From the NCBI GenBank assembly GCA_958299035.1, contig CATQJL010000001.1:50842461-50906460 (forward strand): 64,000 nucleotides of DNA. The letters run 5' to 3'. Origin of the DNA: Cylicocyclus nassatus (taxonomy: Eukaryota; Nematoda; Chromadorea; Rhabditida; Strongylidae). How positions within the stretch are numbered: the stretch's first letter is position 1; the number at the start of each line of letters is the position of its first letter. This document shows positions 48,254 through 62,500 of this stretch, one piece after another. The translations under genes and the position numbers were made by a program. The notes beneath the pieces are model-generated. The model worked only from the letters and a program-made list of their open reading frames with translations. It was not told the DNA's origin and did no database searches.

Positions 48254-49646
48254 GGTCAAAAACTTTTCATATAGAAAGTGTCCAAAAACCACTGGATAGC
48301 TAGGCCACGACACCGAGCCTTCCTGCTCAGCCAAGTCCAAACAGGGAAACAGCTCGAAGCCCTGATTCGATCGAAGGAAAAGCAATCACTGTTGTCTTGA
48401 TGTTGCCGCTATCTTCTTCAAAAACTCCTAAGATGTTCGAATGCGTCATGAACAACTTCATGTGTTATATTTTCGAAACAATTTCCATCCATTTAAACGC
48501 ACCTTTTTTGAATTATTAATCTCACTTTATAGCTTTTGTATCCATAATGTATCCATCTTTTGTATCCATCCCAAGAACCTAGAAAGGATTATCCTCATAT
48601 AAAAAAGTAAAAACCTGTGACTACACTTTTCCTTAAGATCTCGTCGCATTTCAGTAGATCAGTTGCACATCATCTTCGTGCTTTGCTTTCTGTCCCAGTA
48701 TATTATACTTCTGAACTGGTGTGCATCGAATTGATGTTGAGTTCGTAATGCCATAATGGTTGAAGTCTAGTTATTTTCACCCGAAATGGGCGGCGCCGAG
48801 ACATTTTGCGCGTTCCTTCTAAAATTTCATAAAAGAGAATGCATTTCTTTCTGTTCCATGTTTTTCCAGAGGTGTTCCACTTACTTTCACAAGAGCATTG
48901 CACGCCGCTATCGTGAATTGCAGCAGGGGACGCAGTGCTTAGTTTTCCAACGTTTAATAGGCAATTTCCCACTTCTCCGCATCAGTTCAAGTGTACGTTT
49001 CGCCACAAAACGAATAATAGTCGTCAGACAAGAAGGCAATCGTGTTAAAGAATTATGTCGCTGCAAATCGTTGTATACCTCAAAGTCCACAAAATGCGGC
49101 CCACAAAATGAACAGTGAAAAAAGTGAGGACGATAGGATTTATGATGCTCCAGTCATAATCGTTTACTTCGTACTTATCATAATGAAGTAACCTTATACG
49201 GCCGCACAGAAGAACTCCACTCGGATCTGGAAGTGTTTTATGAGGGCGTGGGGGGGGGGAGGGGGGACCTTATCTATAGAAATTATAAGGCATTCGCGCT
49301 GGTATCCCGACTGCTGGATTTAATCTGAGTTCAATCCGGATTCGCTCCGGATGAGATCCAATTAGAGCAGCTATGTAGCTACCCCAAAGTTTGTTGTTTA
49401 ATTGTATAACTGTCCACCATACGCTCCCTGCTTCGATGCTGCCACTGGCGCTGGCTACTGCGATTATCGCATTTCAGTATTTCTAATAGACAGTCACATA
49501 TAGCAAACGCCTCCTCTTTTCCCAGCATTTCTTCCTTCATTTTGTCATATTTTTCAAGCATTGATAGTAGCATTCAGTGGGTATTTCTTCCAACATGTAT
49601 GTAAAACGGCCAACTAAGTCAAAGATAGCACGCTCAACGAGTGCGG
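48254..49646. other. Mostly featureless, with long open frames on both strands around 48.7-49.1 kb
   Basis: Frames at 48786-49118 (+) and 48703-48972 (-) overlap each other and neither is recognised. A G-run lies at about 49250-49266. Confidence 0.3.
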
Positions 49647-49931
49647 TATAGTCGCCCTCACCCCATTAGTCGGTCGGTGGATGGATTCAAATTTGAATTG
49701 AAGCAGGCCTGTCAAGCGTGGCAGGAGACAACGCTCAGCAATTACAAAAACTCAGTATAGATCAAAAACGTTGTAACAATACAAAAACTGCTAAGCAATG
49801 GCGAAGAAATACGCAAAGTGAATGCATGAATTTGAACGGAGAGCTAAGGTGCCGTGCTCTGCCGCGACCTGCCTGCTCCAGTTCAAATTCGAATTCGTCC
49901 ACCAACCGACTAGTGGGGTGAGGACGACTAT
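49647..49931. mobile_element. Foldback element (TATAGTCGCCCTCACCCCA)
   Basis: TATAGTCGCCCTCACCCC at the left and GGGGTGAGGACGACTATA at the right are inverted; inward ATTAGTCGGTcGGTGGA and CAAATTTGAATTG blocks also pair. 285 bp. Confidence 0.8.
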
Positions 49932-50574
49932 ACGTGCATACGCATATTAACAAAGACTGTATCTACCATTACTCCCATTTTCGAGTTTTTGCGGGGATTT
50001 TCTGGAAAAACTTAACGACGGACAAAATTACGAGCATCAATTGTGCAGTTATTGTCGTTGTTTTGAGTAACCCGCTCCCGCCCATTTGCCATCTGCTCAA
50101 TGCCATTTACGCAAAAGTCGACAAGCAAGATCTTTACGCGACGGGTTCCTCGTTCTTTCCACTCAACTTGCGTCTGTCTCTTCCTTAGCAGCATTCACGA
50201 AGATAAGGTTTTCAGGCACAGTCCATCCCTTAAATGACTTTGAACTGTCTTTTGATCGTCCAAATTCTCACGCATTCCAACCGATGGCCTCAGACATAAA
50301 CGATAAAGTGTTCTGTTATACGTTATTTCAAACGCCAGGCGATTTATGAGACAGAAAGCACTTCAGAGTAAATGTAAATACCGTGTAGGAGGCAGAGAAA
50401 ATTTGTAGAAAATCTGTTCTAGAAAAAAGCGTAAGTACTTATTACACAATCTAATAATTAAGTCACGAAAGCAAAATTCCTCCGTACTCACGCTATCTTG
50501 ACGTCTGTATTCTTCAACCACATGCTTAAAGCCAGTCAGCTTTCATCGTTCGTCGTATAATTACAGTTTCGAAC
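49932..50574. other. Presumed upstream region of the chemoreceptor gene
   Basis: No gene seen. A solitary mariner-like right end (TACTTATTACACAATCTAAT) lies at about 50436-50455. ATTACAG at 50560-50566, just before the chemoreceptor ATG, could be a trans-splice acceptor. Confidence 0.35.
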
Positions 50575-53500
50575 ATGGACGCTACGTTAAAGAGCAGTGA
50601 CTGCTCAGCTGCTTGGGGTATTATAGTCGAGAGTTGCACCTCTTTCATCTATTTATCTGTCGTTGTAGTATTCTGTATGACGCTGTATGTTCAGATCCGC
50701 AACAGAAATAAGTTCCATCCATTCTTTACGTAAGTTTTTCATGATTTCTATAAAACGCAAGGCATTCTTATCGCTGCGATTGTACACAAATATCGGATAA
50801 TAGCAATTACCTCGGGAGCACAGGCAAGATGACGCTGAAGTAAAGACGCTAGAGCATCTCGGGAAATGCAAAATTATGCATGGTTTCTGGATTTTATAAC
50901 TGCCCTAACTCCATGAGTCAAAGCCACTTTTTGCACCATTAAATGCTAGCGACTCGATCGCTTCGCTGTGCTTCGCGGAATGTCGCTCCCATTGCACAAT
51001 ACTGGTAAGTAAGCTGCAGCCAGGGCCCGGCATAAGTCCGTTTCTAGGCTTTTTGAAAACGAGGTCCCCCTGACTTTTGAAAAATTTTATGTAGTCCCTT
51101 TTGACCCTTCCCGGAGACTTCGACTGAAAAACCTAAACTAACTTGTGTTTCAACGGATCCACAAAAAGGATATCCCTCTGCTTTCTCCCTCCGAAAACAA
51201 AGTCCAGCCTCCTCTCAAACGATCTGTGCCGGACGCTGGCTGCAGCCCGATCAAATCCCTTAGCGTGTTCGAGCTTCCATAAAAAAATGGTGCGTTTTGT
51301 ACTCGTAAAGAGTGATAAAAGCGTTCTATGTTCCTCTTCATTTTCCAGAAAAAGAGTAGACATATATACATTTCTAGCAAGAAAATTTGTCAATCCATTC
51401 AAGCTATTTTACACAAATTTTCTACAAAATCCTATTGTCAAAAAGTTGAAGTAAAACCCGATGTCATTCCCTTTATTGCAGGATCTTATTTGCGGCATCC
51501 ATAGCCATGTACGCTTTATGTGATATATTTTTACTCATTTTGAGGATGTTTCAAGCACTCAACCTCGAGCAACATATCATCGCTATCATATCGTCGTACA
51601 TCAATCTGTATACCTACAGCATGATAGCGCCACTGCAGCTGTGTTGCCTCTTGGAGAGGCTTGTGGCCACATGCTGTTTCAAATTCTATGAGAAAAACAG
51701 AATGTGGCATTTATTGCTGCTATCGGTGCCACTTTGTACTTTATTTACCATATTGAACAGCTCCTTGAAATTAGGTAAGTATATGCAGCTTGCTTTAGCC
51801 CGGAGTAGACGAAACATTTCACTTCGCGCATGGCGCTGGCATCATGCCAAGCAAAAACTGAGGAAAATGGAAGGCGCAAACATGATTTAGGGATCGTCAA
51901 ACCGCGCCGGTGCCCGTCCAAACCCGCCCGAATACGTTCGGATCCGCCCAAACCCGCCCAAATACGTCCGATTCAGCCCAAACCTGCTGGACGCCGGAAC
52001 TGCCAAAGCGCAGCAGATATGCGTAAAAAATTGGCATATTGGAGCACGCGTGGTGCATGTATCTATCTCATTAGTCACACGTAGCTCGACGCATATCTGC
52101 TTCGCTTTGGCAGTTCCGGCGTTTAGGCGGGTTCCGACGTATTCGGGCGGATCCGGACGTATTCAGGCGGGTTTGGATGGGTACCGGCGAGGTCTGAACG
52201 TCCCTTAGCACGACTTGGTATACTGTAGCTACGAAACAGCGTGGACCGTTACAGTCTGCTTCAATCGAGACCAGGGCCCGGCACGCGTTGGTTTGGAGCA
52301 TTTTTGGAAACGAGCCCCTTATAAATTCCTTAGAATTTACGAAGTCCCTTTTGTTGTAAAAGTCAGTAGGGAAATTACTGTTCAATCAACATAACAAAAC
52401 ATAACGATCAAAAAACGAAAAAAGCGAGTTTTGAGGTAAAAAGCAAAAAAACATTCCGAGTCAATTCAGTTATTGAGTATGGTACCTTTTTAGTGTTCGT
52501 AACGTTGGAAACCTCTCAGCCCAACCAAACCGTGACCTCAACAATCGGCGATGCATTTTTCGCCACGTAGTTTAAAGGACACCGCATGTTGTTAGAGCGC
52601 GATATTTATCAATGCTTTAATTTACACAATTTTTGGCTCAAAAAAGAGGAGAAGCAGTGGTTTGATTCCCCAGTTGGTTTGGTGTTGGTTTAGAAACCAA
52701 CAAGTTCGGGAACGGGTATTAGGATACATAAGTTTTTGAAACTTTTTACATAATGTTGTTTGGAGCAATATATTATATATGCACACCCCAAATTCGACGC
52801 CATGTGATTGTTTGTGCGTTGTAAGCAAGCCATCTGTTTGTTTGGGTCTTACGTTTGAAATCCGCGCTGCCAAAGCACGTTCAATTCGTAAAACCTGACA
52901 TGTTTGTCGCTTCTTTTTCGGTGCTTCGCCCAAGACCCTATAAAAACGATATCTCCGTTGCTTCTAACCTCACGAAGTCCAGTTTGAGCCCGAACCATCT
53001 GTGCCGGGCTCTGGCTAGCGGTTTGCGCTGCGTATGCGCTGTCGGAGAGAGCAAAAGGATTGCAGAGAGAGCAGAGAAGCAGGCCGTGGGCATGACCGCG
53101 AAACAGCGACGCGGACTCCCGCCGTGCCAATTTTGGCCTAGTTGGGATTGGGACAGACTGTACAGACGCCCTACAGTACATTTGCATACACTAGGCTGAA
53201 ACCTACCGTATAGTGTATCTACATCTTTGTATAGTGTGGACCCCGGCCAGGTTCCCATAGGTACTCCCGCAGCGCGCACGCAGCGCGCGCCTTTCTCAAT
53301 GCCTCCTGCCTCACTCATGAGCAGTAGAGCACATTTATGCTCACAAAGGAGAAAAATGCAAAGTGGAAACCCCTAGGTTCACTTCGAAAGAGACGTATGC
53401 AAGATCGAAACGCAGGCAACCTCCATGAGTACCTCAAATTCAATCAATGGATGCATTCCGAACTTATACTGATGGATAGGTTGTAATAAGTATACGCGTA

Positions 53501-56500
53501 AAGAAATTAAAGAATAACGGCATTCTCAAAGCATTTCTCTTCGTAGACTTAGAAACTAGTGTAGTCAACGATTTCAAAAAAGTGGACATTTCAGTAAAAA
53601 AATGCCTACTGGCTTCTCGGAAGGCTCAATTTTGACTTGAGACACTATACCTTACACATCAAACCTAAAGGGACTCTTATTTTATACAAGAAGAGCTTTT
53701 GAAAGAATATTATCTTAATATCCAATCAAATCTCAATTTTTCATAGAAAAGGTAAAACACAAGACTATTACACAAGACTGAAGCTCTTAGATCTATTAGA
53801 GCACGTGAAATCTCGTCACCGGTCATCGCGAATTGTTAAAACCTAAAATAGAGAGAATACAGTACACCAAAAACAAAAAAAAGGAGAGAAAGGAGGATTT
53901 CCATCAGAAGGTAGCACAGGAGACGCACTGAAGGCGTGCGTTGCGGGTGCGTCGCGCAGGTACCTATGGGAAGCTGCCCGGGGTCCACACTATAAATGTG
54001 TGCGACTGTAAACAGTTTTTCTGATGAAATACTTCAGAAAATAGCCTACTATGAATTGTTTCAGTGAAAAGACAATGTTTTGAGCAGAATCGGGCAAGAG
54101 TGTGGCAGACGACCCTGGACACCTTTCTCCTCCCCCCCCCCCCCCCAAAGTTCTGTCTTAAACCTCCAGCATTCCGTTTGCCTACCTATGCACAATGCAG
54201 ATTCCCTACAAAGCAATGAGTACAATGCTCGTCGAATAGCCGCTGTGGACAAGGTTTAACAAACTCTAATATTTCCAAGTATAGAGCCAACTATGTGAAA
54301 TGATCGTTTTCAAGTATGATTGACATGTTTCAGAAGTGCACTCTTTTTGCGTTCAATACAAAGCACTACTCCCTATACTCCCATTAGGACCCCCACATAA
54401 ATAACAACCAAACAGTGGAATTTGAAGTCAGCTAAAATCTCGTCTGTCTTATATTTCTCTTTCAGCGGTTGTGCTTTCGGAATTATCGCACAGAACAAAA
54501 AATAAAGACGAAGAAGGCTCAAATCATTGCTGTGAAAACTACGAGATTTAGGCTAATAACTATGTATATATTTTCACTAAAATTCTTTGTGACAAGACGG
54601 GGTGTGAGACAAAGTCAGAAGTGATGTAGCTGCCACACCTTTTTTGAAGTTGTGCCACACTTCATTGATTTACAAAGCATTCGACCTTTGTGGTTTTTTG
54701 AGAAAGCGCTCAAAACCTTCTTCTCTTTGTAGTAGAAATTTCATAAGGGATAGTTTCTCAAGTGATAGCCCTTTTTCAGTTTATATGTTCATGAGAAATG
54801 GCGCTATTATGTCCGATGCGAAGAAAGGCAGCAACATAACTTGAATTTTGTAGCTTTCGCGGTGGTGTGTGCCTGATTCGTCTTTTCTAATCTGAGCAAT
54901 AGTTGCTGAAAGGAAAAAATGGGACAAAAAAGATTTTGGTGATTTCCAACATAGTTTGGTGGTTATCTGAAGTAGGATAGCTTAGTGGTTATCTGAAGTA
55001 GGATTCCTAATGTGGGCAAAGAAGGATTAGCGCTCTATAAGTGGCTATCCCAGGATTTCCGTCCGGGGGGGGGGGGCAAATTTTTTTTATCGAATGAAAA
55101 AGCGTAACGTCAGCCACGCATTCCGAAGACAATTTTTACAACGTCAATTAAAAATTTCGGAACTATTTTACATGTTTTACTAGAATAGACGTCACTTGCA
55201 CATTTTTATAACCCATATAGATAAATTTCAAAAAATTTCAAAAATTTCGCGACTCATTCTCGGATAGGGGTGACCCCCCCCCCGTCCCCTCCCTCGGAGC
55301 CCGCAAAAATTTTGAGAAGTACCGTGCTCTATATACAGGGTGTCCTTAAAAAATGTGCCTACTGTTTGATTGTTAATAACTCTCTTGCCATCGAGTCTTT
55401 CGAGAAGGTTTAGGTGCCACTTTGTAAAGCTGGCTTTAAGCTAGATTCACAGTATAGAGCGAGTTTACCGTCTTCATTACTGTAGGATTACGTTAGGAAC
55501 TTTGAAGGGAGTTTTTCATTGTTGAGGGTCAAGTTTTATCCCTAGAGAAGGACTAAAAAGCTGAAAGTTCTTACACTAGGTTAATTAGGCTTGGTGATTT
55601 CAACTATGAGACTTACTGAGACCAACATAACACTTCACCCTTACGCTTTTATCATTAGTTATGCCGGATAAACGTAGTGACCGACTTCTGTCATTCGTCA
55701 AAAGTTCGATTAAGCAGGTCAAAAAGCTCTGCGAACATGCAAAAAGTTATGTAATGAAATCAGCATGTGTAAAACCTTATTACACAAATTTCAGATTTTT
55801 TGAATTTTTTTCGAACGGCTGTTACACAGTGACGCCATATGCTGTGAGTTCCTACCGTAATCTTACAGTAACGACGAAATAACGGTAATTCACTCCAAGC
55901 TGTCATTCTAAGTTGAAACCAGCTCTACAGAACTGTTCCGAAATCTTTTCGAAAAATGTCATGACAATGAGTTATCAATGATGAACAGGAGGCACATTTT
56001 TTAGGATACCATTATAGTGAGTACAATAATATTAGGTTGTCCCGGAAGTTTTGTCCGTTTTTTCAAGCTACTATAAAGCCACGCACAGTAAAGACCTGAA
56101 CGATCAACATGCATCAGATGCAGCTTTTAATTCCCTTTCTTAAGGATACATTTTCGATCCATAATCTTGTATGATTTTTTGATAATTGCCAAAATTCTCC
56201 ATCCGTCAATTTTATCTGTTCAAAGTTAGGCTAATTTTCAAAAATTTCATTCCAAAGTTCCGGGAAAGGTTAAGCATAGATCAGACAGAGCAATTCTCGG
56301 GCTACAAGGTGCTGTTTTCATATTTTCCTAGTCTGCTGTTTTTAGCCTTAAAATATTCTTTTTTCGGAGGTCTCTATTTTTGGCAAAGTCGTGAAACACG
56401 CAACTGCAGCAAATACACGAAAGCTTTTAAAATTTCTGTGAATTGAAACATGATTCTTATTAAACATTATTTATGCAACATAACCAAGTTTGATTTGCTT

Positions 56501-59500
56501 TGAAAAAGCAGCTTATTGGGATTTTCGGTACTTTCACGCGGTAAACCTTATCAAAAAGCCGCGGTTTTTATTAAATAAATAATTATAACGGACTTGGTAA
56601 CGCGATCGATGTTATCTAAAATAAGTGCAATGTAGCCAAAGGATTGTTCTACATAACAGTTACCAGCGCTCTGTGAAAACGTCAGGAAAAAAATTTTTGA
56701 AATTCAGGAAATATTTGGCGTAACTGCTAAGCTAAGCTGCTCAAAAATCCATGGCGATAAGACCGCAAAGACAGGGTAGATCAGAGAGCAAATACAGCTG
56801 TAAAAAAGAGAATAAAAATCTGAATTAAATGGTATCTAAGCCATCCGTGAATTGATGTTCTGCGAGTTTTAGTGAGCAATGAAAAAATCGGACAAAACTT
56901 TCGGGACAACCTAATATATTAGGTTGGCCCGAAAGTTCTTTCGCACCAAATTAAAAAATTCATAACTTCTGATTTTTCCAACCGATTGGACTGCTTATAT
57001 TTTTATATTAAAAATTAAGTCATGCTCTTTATAATGACATCTCAGATGCCTACTAATGATCATCTGTTGCATAGATAGGAGCGATAGAAAAAAGTTGGTC
57101 AAAATTCGAATTTTTCGTGTACGGTCATAAAAAATCGGAAACTTGCAACAAAAATCGGAGCAGTCAGTATTGTAGGTTCTTTCACTAGCTCTTTCTAACG
57201 GCGCAAAATTTGCACCGATTGAGCGTCTCTATGAAAAGTTATGATTTTCCTGAAAAATGCCAAAATAAATCAAATTCGCCTTTTTCTATTGCTTGCTCGA
57301 AAATCATAACTTTTCATGAAGACGCTCAATCAGCGCAAACTTTGCACAGTTGGAAAGAGCAGGTAACAGAAGCTATAATACCGAATGCTCCGATTTTTGT
57401 TGCAAGTTTCCGATTTTTTATGCCCGTACACGAAAAATTCGAATTTTGACCAATTTTCTTCTATCGCTCCTATCTATGCAACAGATGATCATTCGTAAGC
57501 ATCGAAGATGATATTATAAAGAGCATGACTTACTCTTTAATACAAAAATAAAAGCAGTTCAATCGGTTGGAAAAATCAGAAGTTATGAATTTTTAAATTT
57601 GGTGCGGAAGAACTTTCGGGCCAACCTAATATTATTACCCTAATTTCACGCGTATAAGGCGCGAGGGATTTTTTTCCAGAATCGTCCAGCCCGGACACGC
57701 CAAGGGGCTTTACAACCAAGAGACCCTATAACGTGCTGTATATTGCTTAAGAGAATCGTGCGTTGAAAAGATCTCCTTCCGGAATACAGTGAAGCGGCTG
57801 GGCGGCTCTCTTGAAACATCGAAAAAATGCGCCTTATACGCGTGAAATTAGGGTACCTAGATAGCTGGCTCCCCTTGAAATGAAATCGATCAAGTTTGAA
57901 AATGACCATTTCGCTTGAGTGGTCCAATATCCAAAAGTCTTGGAGTTCGCAGAAACTGGTTCCACATAGTTTATCTGACATGATAATCATAAAAACGTTA
58001 TCCATTATGCTTGCTAGGACTGTAATTATGCTCTTGGCAGATACGATGATGGGTCCCACGATAATATAAATGAGGAAGCTCGTCCATGCAACTTTACGAA
58101 TGAATACGCGTTCGCTTACACTTCCACTTAAAACACTTACATCTACCTATGTGATTCGAAGTAGCAGCAGAAATGTGGCCGCCCTTATTAATCTTGTAAA
58201 GCATCGTAGTCTGCACTGTGGCTTCTCACCCAGTATTTCTTCGACATGTTTGATTGTGAACTTGTGTGTATTGTAAATTACTCAGAAGTTACTTACGAAA
58301 AGTTTTTCTGCGTCTCATCATTCCCACATTATTTGAAGCAGTTACCATCTTAATTGAACGTGAATAAACTAGAGTGAGGTCAGCGATCTTCTGTTCAAAG
58401 ATGGCGAGTCACAAGCTTGTACAGGCCCCGTAAAATCCAATTGCCCACGCGTCGCTTTGAACACCAATGCACTGCGCGGCTGGAAACGTTTGGTCCCGAA
58501 GCGCTACAGGCTTTTTGCGAGTGACAATGAGCGCGCACCCTCTCCACACATATTTTGTCATTTGAAGGAAGCTTTCGTCAAGATATACCTTGCATTGACG
58601 AGGACAACATGAAAGTTGAAGAAAGATTTTTTGGAATATAGTGAACGCCGAAATTCGTTCGCGACGACCGCTCGCTTACGCTGGTGTTCAAGGCACGGCG
58701 CGAGCAATTAGGTTTTACGGCGCCTATAGGTAAAATGAAAAGTTTCTGAGGTTCTGAAAAGGTTTACCCTTTAGGATTGGAGAGGAGCAAGAGTGATGAA
58801 AAATGCGATATTGCTAAAAACAGAAATAGCAGTTGTTGTTTACATTACTTTACTTTCACTTTCCTGTCAACAACCTTTGATAAGGTAGATACCAAGCTGC
58901 AGCGGCAAATTGAAAACGGGTACATATTGCCTACGCGTTTTTTTTTTCTTAACCGTGATTCCAAATCTACTCTCCTTTTCTCGGAACAACCTTTTAGGAG
59001 AAGTCATGAGTGTTTAGTTTAAATTTACGAAACTCCAAGTAGCAAAAATTGGCAAAAAGCTGTTCATTGCGAATTTTCAGCAGTTGTTCCTTCCTTTCAG
59101 TCAAAATACTCAAAATAAATTTATCTCCCACTTTCAAGTGGTTTTGCGCGTTTCGCTGATTATGTCAATTACCTATTCGGAAAATTTGAACATTCAAGTA
59201 CTACACTTTCGAAAGGCTACCCTGCAGAAATAAACAACAGATTTGGCAGCATTCAAAATGCGTGTGGTCTCAGCATTCATGCGCACACTTGCTGTACTTT
59301 ATCCATCACTAGAAACAAAGGATACGAACTTGCAATTTTTTTCCAAAACGATGATGAGGTAATAGAGTATGATCCTGTTTTGCCTCTGCCCCGGGACAGG
59401 TAGAATATAAACAAAACGATGATGAGGTAATAACCCTATACATAAGCCTTTGAGCGATAGTTTTCAAGAAATTTCATAATTAGTGTAAAAAGAACAAAAG

Positions 59501-62500
59501 TGACGTTTTCGTAGCGGCTTATCTCATTTCTTCCTCACAATTAGTTTCTAGCACTGGGAATGAAATAGAGCAAATGCGCATAAGCATGAACAAACTAAAG
59601 CTTTAGCTAGTTAGAGCTTTCCAGAGATTTTTTACGCAATGTTCTGAATATTTTTCGATTGTGGGTCTCTGAGAGTGTTTAGATTTTGAGTTGATCTGGG
59701 ACTAACTTGTCAAAGTTTGGACATCACATTGTAAAGCTTGCTTTGCTTTATCAAGTAAACACCAAAGCTTTTTTAAGAGTCAAGAAAAATGGGTACTGAG
59801 ATGATGAGTGAAAATGGACAGAACTTATGGGACAACCCATAATATCGAATGTCTGTTGTAGAGAGTAAATGCATGAGCAATTGGATTTCCACAATTCGCA
59901 ATAAAGATTCGCTTTCTTGGGCACCAGTTTTGTAGAATCTGGCTTCAAATTTCTTGGTGATCGAGTTCCTACGGATGTGTGAATGGCCATTTTTCAGAAT
60001 TTGATTTGCTTTTCAAAAGTTTAAGCGCTAGTTTAAAGAATTCGAAATTCCCAGAATTTTGTTTAGCTGTGAAAGTTGACGACATAATGATTTGAGCTGC
60101 AGCGTTGACGTTCAAAATAAGCAATTTATCCTTAAGTCGCCTTTTGATATGAAAAACAAATGTATTTCACCGCATTCGACAGATACAATACCGCTCACAT
60201 TTTTTGAAAAATAGACGCGAATGTATGGACATGTCCATACATCAGCGTCGCGTGGCCATATCTCTCTTCAGAGTGGACGAATTCTGAATCCAAAGCCACC
60301 ATTCGATTCCATTCGATTCAGCTCGGCGCGGAGAATCTTCTGATATATTGGAAGTGGGGGTACGATGTCTTCGATATTCCGTTTCCAGTTTTTTCAATTT
60401 GTTCTGCGGAGGTCCTTTCGCGAATATGTGAAGCAACGCCTACCCAACATAGAAGACTTTACTGAGTACTATTCGATAATAGTGTTCTTGTAGATTATTG
60501 TGCGCTAAAAAATAGGCTCAGAATTCTTTCCGAAGGAGATAGAAGCGTTGGTGAATTTTGGAAAAACCACGCGTTTTTAAATTCTACTCGTCATAACTTC
60601 CTTCGGAATAAGTATATTTTGAATCCGAAAGCAGCGCGTTGCTCAGTTCATCAAGGCGAATCTTCCTATATACAGCATGTCCTTGATATCTCGATTTCAG
60701 TATTCTCGAATCTTTCTGAGGACGTCTCGCGAAGGTGTAAAGCAGCGAGCATTGTCCCGAGTACATTCCAGCAAAGATCTTTCGATAGCACTTTTTCTGT
60801 AGATTATGATGTACTGGATAGTAGCCGCAGGTTTCTTTTCAAAGGATTTAGAACGGCTGGTGAATTGTGGAAAAATCTTGTCGTCCCAAATTCTACTCGC
60901 CATATCCGCAGGATACGAAACTATCTGGCTAAGCAGATGTGAGTTTCGAATTCAGCAGGTTGAATAACTTTTACGAGCAAGTTTTCCGACATGTTCGGGT
61001 TATTTCATTTTTTCTCGTTTTAGGCTCCGGAAGCTCGCCGATGGATTTTGGTCAAAATGTTGATGCTCTTGAATTGTAAGGAAACTTCGCTTATAGAGGT
61101 TTTCGAACACGCTCTATACGAAAATCGTAGTCTTTGAGTATTACAGGGTCTTTTTGGAGAGATACGGCGAGGGTGACTGTAACTGCATCACGAAAGTCCG
61201 TAACTTTGGCCGCACTTCTCGCGTATCTGTCAGGAACCTTGCCTGCTTGCTTTTCTCAGTCAAAGTTACTAGGAATTGTACTATCGAATGGTGCATTACT
61301 CAGGCTCCAGTCTGTGAAATTCGCCGAGTTACGAGCCTACGAAAACACGTCCCCGTGAATTTTGCCCAAAATGTAAAAATCGCATATTTCTTCGTTGTAC
61401 AAGCGCTCACGGAGAAATTTCGAAGAAATATGCGATTTTTACATTTTGGGCAAAATTCACGGGGACGTGTTTTCGTAGGCTCGTAACTCGGCGAATTTTA
61501 CAGACTGGAGCCTGAGTAATGCACCAATCGATAGTACAATTCCTTGTAACTTTGACTGAGAAAAGCAAGCAGGCAAGGTCCTGACTACGCGAGAAGTGCG
61601 GCCAAAGTTACGGACTTTCGTGATGCAGTTACAGTCACCTCGCCGTATCTCCCCAAAAAGACCTGTAATCCTTAAAGACCATGATTTTCGTAAAGAGCGT
61701 GTTCGAAAAGCTCTATAAGCGAAGTTTCCTTACAATTCAAGAGCATCAACATTTTGACCAAAATCCATTGGCGAGCTTCCGGAGCGTAAAACGAGAAAAA
61801 ATGGAATAACCCGAACATATCGGAAAACTTGCTCGTAGAGGTTATGCAACCTGCTGATTTCGAAACTCACATCTGCTTACAGCCTGCCCCAATCGGGATC
61901 AGGCCGAACCGTCGGCTGAATTTGCGCGCTCGCAGCGCTAGGGGATTGCGCTGCATACGCGCGCTGTCGCAGAGAGTGAGGAGATCTAGGAGAGAGCAGA
62001 CTAGCTAGCCGCAGATGTGGCGCGAAACCCTCGCGGCGCGGACTCCCGCCATGCCGATTTTGGCCTGGTTAGGATTGGGGCAGACTGTAGCCAGATAGTT
62101 TCGTATCCTGCGGATATGGCGAGTGGAATTTGGGACGACAAGATTTTTTCACAATTCACCAGTCGTTCTATTTCCTTTGAAAAGAAACATGCGGCTACTA
62201 TTTAACACATCATAATCTACAGAAAAAGTGCTATCGAAAGATCCTTGCTGGAATGTACTCGGGACAATGCTCGCTGCTTTACACCTTCGCGAAAAGACGT
62301 CCTTAGAAAGATTCAAGAATACTGAAATCGAGATATCAAGGACATGCTGTATATAGGAAGATTCGCCTTGATGAACTGAGCAACGCGCTGCTTTCGGATT
62401 CAAAATATACTTATTCCGAAGGAAGTTATGACGAGTAGAATTTAAAAACGCGTGGTTTTTCCAAAATTCACCAACGCTTCTATCTCCTTCGGAAAGAATT

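Noticed and set aside
57646..58059. 137-aa frame on the - strand
   Set aside because: Runs through both ends of the foldback at 57636-57855; the arms are inverted copies, so the translation has no independent meaning.
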